Assembly: GCA_029933295.1 (NCBI GenBank)
Contig: JAOZOL010000201.1
Coordinates: forward strand, 1 to 5,002
Direction of reading: 5' to 3'
Source of the DNA: Desulfobacterales bacterium
GTDB taxonomy: Bacteria > Desulfobacterota > Desulfobacteria > Desulfobacterales > Desulfosalsimonadaceae
Length of the DNA: 5,002 nucleotides
Positions 1-5,002 of this stretch are shown one piece after another. The position numbers and the translations under genes were made by a program. Below the pieces are notes generated by a model that was not told the DNA's origin, made no database searches, and was given only the letters and a program-made list of their open reading frames with translations. Numbering within the stretch: the first letter of the stretch is position 1; every line of letters starts with the position of its first letter.

Positions 1-1526
1 TCTGTATGGGGCAAAAACCTGGCAGCGGAAAAACGGTTCATGAACTCCTGGTTTACATTTAATTCCAGATAGGTGATCCGGTCGCGGATGGCCTCAATGT
101 CATCAACCGCTATCCTGGAGGTCAGAAGCAATGACGCGCCGCCCAGAGAACTGTTTCCCAGCGATTTGTAGGTATCCTCCGGCAAATCCGGTATCATGCC
201 GATGGTGATCGCTGACCTGGGTTTGATAAATGAGCCGAATGTCCCTGCCACATAAAAGGTTGAAAGGTCGTCAAATGTGATGCCCACATATTTCACAATG
301 GTTTTTAAAATCGTATACATGGCTGCTTTGGACCGAATCAGGCTGTCAATATCCACCTGGCTTATGACAAGCGACTTTCCCGTGGCGGTCTGGTCAGACG
401 GGGCTAAAATAAGCTGCCGGATGCCATCTTTCTCTTGGAGCCTACCACCACAATTTTCAGGTATAAACCGGCCCTGGATATCCACCATTTTTGACAAAAA
501 CAACTGTGCCATTAAATCGATCATGCCCGATCCGCAGATGCCTTTGGGCGGCAGGTTATCAATGGTATGAAGATGAATGTTTAAGCTTTCCGAATTAGTC
601 ACAGCCGGATCAATTAAAACCGTATCAATTACACCGGGACCGGCCGTCATGCCGATTTTTGACACACCGCCTTCTAAGGCCGGTCCGGCAGCGCCTGCAC
701 AGGCCACCAGCCATTCTTTATTGCCCAGCACCACTTCCGCATTCGTTCCCACATCCACCAGGATCGAAATTTCATCCTTTTGATGGAGTTTTGAATAAAC
801 AATCCCGGAAATCAGGTCACCGCCGAAATAACTGCCCACATTCGGAAATATAAAAATGCGCGCATTTTCATTTATCTGTATTCCGAGATCTTTTGCCGGA
901 ACCGTGTTGGGGGTGTTGACCACCGGGATATAAGGTTCCCGGATAATATGCCCCGGATATAACCCCATAAACAGATGGGCCATGCTGGTATTTCCTGAAA
1001 CCGTCAGCAAATAGACATTTTCACGGTCAACGCCGGCCAGGTTGCAAACATTTGTAATATTTTCGTTTAAGCCATCTATGATCAACCGGTTTAATGTTTT
1101 AAGCCCCTCGTTTTTATCCGCAAAGTGGACGCGTTCCAGGATATCCGGACCAATTGCAATCTGGGGATTATCAAAGGCTGTTTCCGCAAGCGCTTCACCG
1201 GTTTCAAGATCAATGACTCGCAGCGCAACCCGGGTAGTGCCCAGATCAACGGCAATCCCCGCACAAATTGTTAAATCATTAATACTTTTTATCCCAATCA
1301 GCTTCCACCGCCCCTTGTCTTTAAAACAGATACACCGGGCCTGGTAAGCCCCGTCTCTTAACAGGTGAGGAAGGATTTTTAATAATGATAAATCAATATC
1401 AATATAATTTGTTTTTAAAACAGATTTTAATTCATTGATTAATCGGTCGGCATCTGCCGTGTTATCGCTTAAAGAGGGGGAAGGGATGCTTATGGTTACG
1501 ATCCAGCCGGAATTTTTGTCTGTCAT
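1..1526 (-). CDS. RACo-like corrinoid activation ATPase (ASKHA fold), C-terminus cut by window edge, no ferredoxin domain
   Basis: Reductive activators of corrinoid proteins (RACo) use ATP hydrolysis to drive one-electron reduction of inactive Co(II) corrinoid back to Co(I) in methyl-transfer proteins such as the corrinoid iron-sulfur protein of CODH/ACS. I read 508 codons without a stop from ATG at 1526 to the left edge. The RACo middle domain is at about residues 8-88 (PSPSLSDN at 15-22, ILPHLLRD at 51-58). The ASKHA domain follows: IAVDLGTT at 91-98 (phosphate loop), SGNTSMAH at 177-184, LVDVGTNAE at 256-264, GSGMIDL at 332-338 and VAGTFGSF at 426-433. The end NVNQEFMNRF...FLPHT (491-508) is typical of the family's extreme C-terminus, so probably only about 5-15 residues are missing. 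Family members such as the Carboxydothermus protein (about 630 residues) begin with a [2Fe-2S] domain, which is absent here; the only nearby cysteines are C65 and C67. The gene starts 4 bases after the sirtuin stop, with a GGGGAAG ribosome binding site inside the end of that gene. The family call is firm; the exact corrinoid partner is unknown. Confidence 0.9.
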   Translation of the reverse strand, partial: MTDKNSGWIVTISIPSPSLSDNTADADRLINELKSVLKTNYIDIDLSLLKILPHLLRDGAYQARCICFKDKGRWKLIGIKSINDLTICAGIAVDLGTTRVALRVIDLETGEALAETAFDNPQIAIGPDILERVHFADKNEGLKTLNRLIIDGLNENITNVCNLAGVDRENVYLLTVSGNTSMAHLFMGLYPGHIIREPYIPVVNTPNTVPAKDLGIQINENARIFIFPNVGSYFGGDLISGIVYSKLHQKDEISILVDVGTNAEVVLGNKEWLVACAGAAGPALEGGVSKIGMTAGPGVIDTVLIDPAVTNSESLNIHLHTIDNLPPKGICGSGMIDLMAQLFLSKMVDIQGRFIPENCGGRLQEKDGIRQLILAPSDQTATGKSLVISQVDIDSLIRSKAAMYTILKTIVKYVGITFDDLSTFYVAGTFGSFIKPRSAITIGMIPDLPEDTYKSLGNSSLGGASLLLTSRIAVDDIEAIRDRITYLELNVNQEFMNRFSAARFLPHT

Positions 1527-1530
1527 GGCA

Positions 1531-2289
1531 CTACTTCTTCCCCGGCAATAATCGCTCAACTTCTGTTATGATTTGTCTCATTGCTTTTCCAGCTTTTTCC
1601 TGCACCAGGAGAGTGCTGGTTGTACCGGTTAAGGGAGTTGGTTCGGGATTAATTTCAATGATGGTGGCACCGGACTGTTTTGCGATAACCGGCATAAATG
1701 CAGAAGGCTGAACAATGGCGGATGTGCCGATAACCAGCATCAGATCACATTGTGAGGCGGCCTGCTGAGACCGGTCAAGTTCATTTGGGGGAATCCCTTC
1801 CCCGAAAAATACACAGTCGGGCCGGTAAATACCACCGCAGTCGCATCGGGGAGGTATGTGATCCAGGTTAATATCAACGGTTTGGCAGCGATGACCGCAC
1901 TCAAGACACCGCAGCCAGGCAAAATTGCCATGAAATTCAATCACATCTTTACTGCCGGCCGATTGATGAAGCCCATCGACATTTTGCGTGATAATCGTCT
2001 TTAAAATACCGAGTTCCTCAAGGCGGGCCAGCCCGAGGTGAGCATCATTGGGTTTTGATTCAACCAGCATACCCTTCATTTCGCGCATAAACATCTCCCA
2101 GACTTTTTTGGGATTGTTCATAAACGCATCGATATGGGCAAATTCCATGGGATCAAATTTCTCCCAGAGTCCGCCCTTACCCCGAAACGGAGGAATTCCG
2201 CTTTCAACGGAAATCCCGGCACCCGTCAATGCCACGGCATACTTAGATGATGCAATATATTCCGCTGTTTTTTTTATAAGAGTTTCCAT
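1531..2289 (-). CDS. Sir2-family NAD-dependent protein deacetylase/deacylase
   Basis: Sirtuins remove acetyl or other acyl groups from lysines, using NAD+ and releasing nicotinamide and O-acyl-ADP-ribose; bacterial CobB-type enzymes act in the cytoplasm on metabolic enzymes, including acetyl-CoA synthetases. From the chosen start (252 residues) I see GAGIS at 23-27, FRG at 35-37, TQNVDGLH at 101-108, catalytic His120 in FHG, zinc cysteines C128, C131, C149 and C151 (CLEC then CDC), GTS at 188-190 and INPEPTPLT at 213-221. All key residues are present. An in-frame ATG at 2337 would add 16 residues. I prefer 2289 because sirtuins of this group normally begin a few residues before the first helix, and because the upstream ATG overlaps a good -10-like box. 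Neither start has a strong Shine-Dalgarno sequence. The gene ends 4 bases before the RACo-like gene, so the two are very likely co-translated. The substrate is unknown; with CooC- and RACo-type neighbours, an acetyl-CoA enzyme is a reasonable guess only. Confidence 0.93.
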   Translation of the reverse strand: METLIKKTAEYIASSKYAVALTGAGISVESGIPPFRGKGGLWEKFDPMEFAHIDAFMNNPKKVWEMFMREMKGMLVESKPNDAHLGLARLEELGILKTIITQNVDGLHQSAGSKDVIEFHGNFAWLRCLECGHRCQTVDINLDHIPPRCDCGGIYRPDCVFFGEGIPPNELDRSQQAASQCDLMLVIGTSAIVQPSAFMPVIAKQSGATIIEINPEPTPLTGTTSTLLVQEKAGKAMRQIITEVERLLPGKK

Positions 2290-2335
2290 TCGGATATTTC
2301 CAGGAATAATTGAAGCAACTTTAGCCACTTCTCGC

Positions 2336-2365
2336 ATTAAACTTGAAGGCTTAGCAAGAAGTCAA
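2336..2365 (-). promoter_or_regulatory. Candidate internal sigma70-type promoter for the sirtuin and RACo-like genes
   Basis: On the minus strand, TTGACT (2365-2360) is followed after 18 bases by TTTAAT (2341-2336). Each box matches the sigma70 consensus at 5 of 6 positions, and the region is AT-rich. Transcription would begin near 2329, inside the upstream ATG context at 2337, leaving a leader of about 40 bases before the ATG at 2289. It lies in the only sizeable gap of the cluster. Seen by eye only; no experimental support. Confidence 0.45.
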
Positions 2366-2376
2366 AATTTTCTTGG

Positions 2377-2391
2377 TTTTTAGCATAAAAA
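2377..2391. repeat. AT-rich perfect inverted repeat in the MBL-sirtuin gap
   Basis: The sequence ttttta-gca-taaaaa is a perfect 6+3+6 inverted repeat. It lies 12 bases upstream of the candidate -35 box of the internal promoter. All stem pairs are A-T, so it is weak as an RNA hairpin and unlikely to terminate transcription well. A protein-binding site is possible, as is chance in AT-rich spacer DNA. Confidence 0.35.
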
Positions 2392-2432
2392 GTAGGTTTC
2401 TGCCAACTTAAAACAGGCCCGTCATCAAGGCT

Positions 2433-3272
2433 TCATACTTCAAACGACATATCCGCCCCAACCCCAAAACACTCCAATTCGCTTTTTCGCTCTGCAATCA
2501 TGCGACGGCAATGCCCGACAATTTCGTCCATTTTCGCGTCTGTCCGCTCACTGTTTAAATGAAACAGCCCCAGACGTTTAACGCCCGCAAGCAGCGCCAT
2601 TTCCAGAGCGTCCTGATATGCGGAATGCCCCCACTCCATGCTGTCAGCGTATTCCTCCTGGGTGTATTCCGCGTCATGAAAAAGAAGATCCACATCCACA
2701 CAAAAAGCGGAATAATCATTAAATCTCAGGCCACCGGGATGAATATAGCCAAGCTCATTGTCCGTTAAAAAAACAAATGTTTTTCCGTCTTCAATAAATT
2801 TATACCCGCACCCACTGTTGGGATGACTTAATGAAATAGGAACAACGGTCACAGACCCGATCTGAAAGGCAGAGGGACACGCTTCCTTGTACGTTATTTT
2901 GGCCTTCAAATCAGAATAGCGAACCGGAAAATTTGGGGGCCCCATCATCTTGTTGACAATCACCTCAACAAAATTACCGGGAAATGGACATCTGTAAATT
3001 TGAATTTCAGATTCCGGCAGATACAATGGTTTAAAAAACGGGAATCCCATGAGATGATCCCAGTGGGAATGGGTAAACAGGAAATGATAAACCTTGTTGT
3101 CTTCCTTAATCAACTGGTTGCCCAGACGCCGAATGCCTGTGCCGCCATCGACAATGATCAGGTCTCCGCTTTTGGAACGGATTTCAATGCATGTCGTGTC
3201 CCCGCCGTATTTCAAATAATCAGGCCCAGATACCGGCGTTGCTCCTCTTGATCCCCAACATTTAATATGCAT
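2433..3272 (-). CDS. MBL-fold metallo-hydrolase, probable phosphodiesterase-type, substrate unknown
   Basis: A 279-residue cytoplasmic metallo-beta-lactamase-fold protein with no signal peptide or membrane segment. The start MHIKCWGSRGATPV is typical of a COG1235-like subfamily in which a conserved WGSRG/WGTRG strand opens the fold. Metal ligands appear complete: H68, H70, D72 and H73 in HSHWDH, H150 in SLSHP, D200 in FHDAEY and H238 in LFHLN. VDGGTGIRRLG at 41-51 and WGHSAYQDA at 214-222 are further family hallmarks. Relatives include RNase Z-like and cyclic-nucleotide or PhnP-like phosphodiesterases, but most members have no known substrate, so I give no specific reaction. The ATG is preceded by AGAGGA at 3283-3278, with 5 bases between, so it can be translated independently although it begins only 19 bases after the methyltransferase gene. 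It is neither a drug-resistance beta-lactamase nor glyoxalase II by overall motif pattern. Confidence 0.88.
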   Translation of the reverse strand: MHIKCWGSRGATPVSGPDYLKYGGDTTCIEIRSKSGDLIIVDGGTGIRRLGNQLIKEDNKVYHFLFTHSHWDHLMGFPFFKPLYLPESEIQIYRCPFPGNFVEVIVNKMMGPPNFPVRYSDLKAKITYKEACPSAFQIGSVTVVPISLSHPNSGCGYKFIEDGKTFVFLTDNELGYIHPGGLRFNDYSAFCVDVDLLFHDAEYTQEEYADSMEWGHSAYQDALEMALLAGVKRLGLFHLNSERTDAKMDEIVGHCRRMIAERKSELECFGVGADMSFEV

Positions 3273-3277
3273 ATATG

Positions 3278-3283
3278 TCCTCT
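3278..3283 (-). promoter_or_regulatory. Ribosome binding site of the MBL-fold gene
   Basis: AGAGGA on the minus strand, five bases before ATG at 3272. It fixes this start and shows that the gene does not rely only on translational coupling to the gene before it. Confidence 0.7.
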
Positions 3284-3291
3284 AACCCTAT

Positions 3292-4113
3292 TCAATGCTC
3301 TATCTTACCACAAATTGTATGCCAGATACCGTCTTTTATCCATCTTTTAATCACGGTCACATGATATTTGGATAATTTCGCTTCTATATGTGCGGCTTCA
3401 CTGCGTAACAATCCTGATAGAATAAGCCATTTTTTTTGTAAAAAATCGGGGCAAAGAATCAATTTTTTCATTACATCATAATGAATATTGGAAATCAATA
3501 AATCTGCTGGACAGGGCAGCAAATCCTCGGCCTTGCCGTACACAACGCCGATGTGATCCTGCAACCTGTTTAAAGTCACATTTTTCCGGGCGGTTTTGGC
3601 TGCCAGAAAATTATTATCCACGGCTAAAGTTTGCCGGCAGCCAAGTCTGGCTGCGGCGATTGCAAGCAGTCCGGTTCCCGTCCCAAGGTCCAGCGCTGAT
3701 CCAATCTGATTATTATGACATACAATTTCAATCGCTTCAAGGCAATCCCGGGTTGTGGGATGCGTTCCCGCACCAAATACAACACCCGGGTCAAGAAGAA
3801 TCGGCACATCATTTTTATCAGCGTCAATATTTTTCCACGGCGGCATGATTAAAAACCTGCCCACGCGAAAGGGATCCACCGGTTCCCCGTGCCACTGATC
3901 ATAGGACATGCAGAAATGATCTTTGAGTGTCAAATGGGGTTGAACCGTCAGCAATTGCTCAATCCGATCTTCGGCTGATTCTGAAAAGAAAAGAAATGAC
4001 GTGTCCCCTTCTTCCCAGTTACCGATAAAATCGTCTCCGAATTGCTCCTGGCCTGAATCTAATCTGCCGTTAAAATAGTATATAAAGAGTTTATCGTATG
4101 GTGACGACGCCAT
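3292..4113 (-). CDS. prmA: PrmA-family (ribosomal protein L11) SAM-dependent protein methyltransferase
   Basis: PrmA transfers methyl groups from S-adenosylmethionine to lysines and the N-terminal amine of ribosomal protein L11. This 273-residue protein has the family layout. A divergent N-terminal substrate domain (about 1-95) ends in GRFLIMPPW at 85-93. It is followed by LDPGVVFGAGTHPTT at 107-121 (family signature), LDLGTGTG at 141-148 (SAM motif I), the acidic D166 after strand 2, SNIHYD at 208-213 (motif II position) and SGLL at 233-236. The length is slightly below the roughly 290 residues of the E. coli enzyme. The stop of the cooC-like gene and this ATG share one base in TGATG; a TTG codon directly before the ATG could extend it by one residue but is less likely. 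There is no clear Shine-Dalgarno sequence, so translation is probably coupled to the gene upstream. The family is clear. Whether L11 is the true target is less so, since relatives such as the mitochondrial ETF-beta lysine methyltransferase use other proteins. Confidence 0.85.
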   Translation of the reverse strand: MASSPYDKLFIYYFNGRLDSGQEQFGDDFIGNWEEGDTSFLFFSESAEDRIEQLLTVQPHLTLKDHFCMSYDQWHGEPVDPFRVGRFLIMPPWKNIDADKNDVPILLDPGVVFGAGTHPTTRDCLEAIEIVCHNNQIGSALDLGTGTGLLAIAAARLGCRQTLAVDNNFLAAKTARKNVTLNRLQDHIGVVYGKAEDLLPCPADLLISNIHYDVMKKLILCPDFLQKKWLILSGLLRSEAAHIEAKLSKYHVTVIKRWIKDGIWHTICGKIEH

Positions 4114-4859
4114 CAAATAATGCGATCAAATATTTCAAAGGCAGCCTTAACCGCCTTACTATCTTCAGACATTTCCACCGTCGGTTTTCCCTTTGCATCA
4201 TAATCATAAATCATGTCGTCTTCGGGAACCCTGCCGGCAAATTCAAGACCATTATCCTTGATCAACTTCATTATTTCATCGGATATGGAATCTTTGGTCT
4301 GGTTTAAAATAAGATAGCTTTTCACCACCCCGATATTTAACTCTGCGGCCAGTCTGTGAATGCGGAATGCCGCCTGAAGCCCCCGACGGGACGCATCTGA
4401 GACAATTATCAGCACATCCACATTTTTTGTGGTCAACCGGCTGATATGTTCCATGCCGGCTTCATTGTCCATCACAATATAGGGATAATTATCTGAAAGC
4501 CGCTCTAAGCAATTAATCAAGATGGTATTTGCAGCGCAATAACAGCCAGTTCCCTCAGGTTGCCCCATCACGATCAGGTCATATGCCCCTGTTTCTATCA
4601 CTGATTCTTCCAGGCGCATGGAAATGAAAATGTCTTTTGTCATACCCGACGGGACAGTCCCTTTTTTCATGTCTTCCCGGGCATTCCCCAGGGTGTCGGT
4701 CACCTCCAACCCCAGAACTTCATTTAAATTATAATTTGAATCCGCGTCAACTGCGAGGATCGGGGTTTTACCTTTATTGACCATATATTTAATCAGCAGG
4801 CCGGCAATGGTTGTTTTTCCGACACCGCCTTTACCGGCCAGTGCAATTGTATATGCCAC
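4113..4859 (-). CDS. cooC: CooC/AcsF-type nickel-insertion ATPase for CODH/ACS maturation
   Basis: A MinD/ParA-type (SIMIBI) P-loop ATPase of 248 residues. CooC and AcsF proteins deliver nickel, with ATP turnover, to the active-site cluster of carbon monoxide dehydrogenase or acetyl-CoA synthase in the cytoplasm. Visible motifs are the deviant Walker A GKGGVGKTT at 9-17 (signature K10, catalytic K15), VDADSNYNLNEVLG at 37-50 (switch I region), the CxC nickel-site motif C106-Y-C108 in GTGCYCAAN, and YIVMDNEAGMEH at 127-138 (switch II, D131). The CxC pair separates it from MinD and ParA. It starts with GTG at 4859, well supported by a strong upstream ribosome binding site, and appears to be the first gene of the cluster. 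The next gene overlaps its stop codon. I cannot tell from sequence alone whether CODH (CooC) or ACS (AcsF) is the client. Confidence 0.92.
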   Translation of the reverse strand: MAYTIALAGKGGVGKTTIAGLLIKYMVNKGKTPILAVDADSNYNLNEVLGLEVTDTLGNAREDMKKGTVPSGMTKDIFISMRLEESVIETGAYDLIVMGQPEGTGCYCAANTILINCLERLSDNYPYIVMDNEAGMEHISRLTTKNVDVLIIVSDASRRGLQAAFRIHRLAAELNIGVVKSYLILNQTKDSISDEIMKLIKDNGLEFAGRVPEDDMIYDYDAKGKPTVEMSEDSKAVKAAFEIFDRII

Positions 4860-4869
4860 TTTCTATCTT

Positions 4870-4877
4870 CTCCTTTC
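4870..4877 (-). promoter_or_regulatory. Strong ribosome binding site selecting the GTG start of the cooC-like gene
   Basis: GAAAGGAG on the minus strand lies 10 bases before GTG at 4859. It is the best Shine-Dalgarno match in the window and decides the non-ATG start. Confidence 0.8.
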
Positions 4878-4905
4878 TAAGTCTAATAAAACATTAACGA
4901 TAGCA

Positions 4906-4934
4906 AAGTTAAGACACTTGTTTGTCTCAGTCAA
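4906..4934 (-). promoter_or_regulatory. Candidate promoter of the cluster with a dyad filling its spacer
   Basis: TTGACT (4934-4929) is a good -35 box. After 17 bases comes TAACTT (4911-4906), which matches the -10 consensus at only 3 of 6 positions. A weak -10 box is common at promoters that need an activator. The spacer contains the perfect inverted repeat AGACA-N6-TGTCT (4927-4912), and a second dyad ACTTG-N11-CAAGT (4936-4916) overlaps the -35 box. The predicted start near 4899 gives a leader of about 40 bases. Transcription could also begin further upstream, outside the window. Confidence 0.35.
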
Positions 4935-4945
4935 GTATCTTTTAC

Positions 4946-4962
4946 GGTGTTGCGAAAACACC
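4946..4962. repeat. Perfect 6-bp stem inverted repeat upstream of the candidate promoter
   Basis: GGTGTT-gcgaa-AACACC forms a perfect 6-base stem with a 5-base loop. No U-tract follows on either strand, so I do not call it a terminator. It sits just upstream of the -35 box and might be a regulator site or the end of an upstream transcript. Confidence 0.35.
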
Positions 4963-4969
4963 CTTTCAA

Positions 4970-4982
4970 ACAACTCAGTTGT
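4970..4982. repeat. 13-bp palindrome near the right edge
   Basis: ACAACT-c-AGTTGT is a perfect palindrome around one central base. Its ACTGAG core (minus strand) recurs 48 bases closer to the cooC-like gene, within the candidate promoter at 4931-4926. Such small palindromes can be operators, but this one may be chance. Confidence 0.3.
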
Positions 4983-5002
4983 AATCGGTTGAAATGATTG
5001 AT

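Noticed and set aside
277..1347. Plus-strand open frames at 277-570, 577-783, 659-853 and 1042-1347
   Set aside because: They lie antisense within the RACo-like gene, have no recognisable domain and low-complexity or atypical composition, and overlap one another.
1526..1568. A longer RACo-like protein starting upstream of 1526
   Set aside because: The frame is closed by TAA at 1568-1566 and has no ATG between; only a TTG near 1559 remains, which could add about 11 residues and no domain.
1740..1940. Short minus-strand frame inside the sirtuin gene
   Set aside because: It is a shifted reading of the sirtuin zinc-binding region. The sirtuin frame holds all family motifs without a break, so there is no frameshift.
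2377..2391. Terminator between the MBL-fold and sirtuin genes
   Set aside because: The stem is entirely A-T pairs with a 3-base loop, too weak for intrinsic termination.
2433..3272. Antibiotic-resistance metallo-beta-lactamase
   Set aside because: There is no signal peptide, and the WGSRG start and FHDAEY/LFHLN motifs match a phosphodiesterase-like MBL group instead.
4113..4859. MinD/ParA partitioning ATPase or nitrogenase iron protein
   Set aside because: The CxC pair at C106/C108 and overall motif order fit CooC/AcsF; there is no MinD amphipathic C-terminal helix and no ParB partner nearby.
4946..4962. Rho-independent terminator of an upstream gene
   Set aside because: The stem is only 6 bp and neither strand has a T-run after it.

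Overview
The window carries one minus-strand gene cluster of five genes, read from the right edge to the left: a CooC/AcsF-type nickel-insertion ATPase, a PrmA-type methyltransferase, an MBL-fold metallo-hydrolase, a class U-like Sir2 deacylase, and a RACo-like ASKHA ATPase cut off by the left edge. No plus-strand gene, tRNA, rRNA, insertion sequence or CRISPR array is supported. Coding density is about 95 percent, and base composition looks even throughout, somewhat below 50 percent G+C.

The organism is most likely an anaerobe with a carbon monoxide dehydrogenase/acetyl-CoA synthase (CODH/ACS, Wood-Ljungdahl) pathway. CooC-type ATPases load nickel into CODH or ACS, and RACo-type proteins reactivate corrinoid proteins that carry methyl groups. 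My best guess is a sulfate-reducing Desulfobacterota (Desulfobacterales-like) bacterium, judged from family resemblance and moderate G+C. This is inference, and CODH/ACS itself is not in the window.

Layout: 4860-5002 is a leader with a weak promoter, several small inverted repeats and a strong ribosome binding site before a GTG-started cooC-like gene (4113-4859). The methyltransferase (3292-4113) starts on a TGATG overlap with cooC. The MBL gene (2433-3272) follows after 19 bases with its own ribosome binding site. The largest gap in the cluster (2290-2432) holds an AT-rich palindrome and a promoter-like sequence, so the last two genes may also be expressed separately. The sirtuin (1531-2289) is followed after 4 bases by the RACo-like gene (1526 to beyond position 1).

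Working together: the two outer genes fit maturation and upkeep of CODH/ACS (nickel insertion, and ATP-driven reduction of inactive Co(II) corrinoid). The three genes between them (protein methyltransferase, metallo-hydrolase, NAD-dependent deacylase) are not standard members of that pathway. They could be passengers or could modify proteins of acetyl-CoA metabolism. The most notable point is that the RACo-like protein has no N-terminal [2Fe-2S] ferredoxin domain, and an upstream stop codon rules out one being encoded in the same frame.
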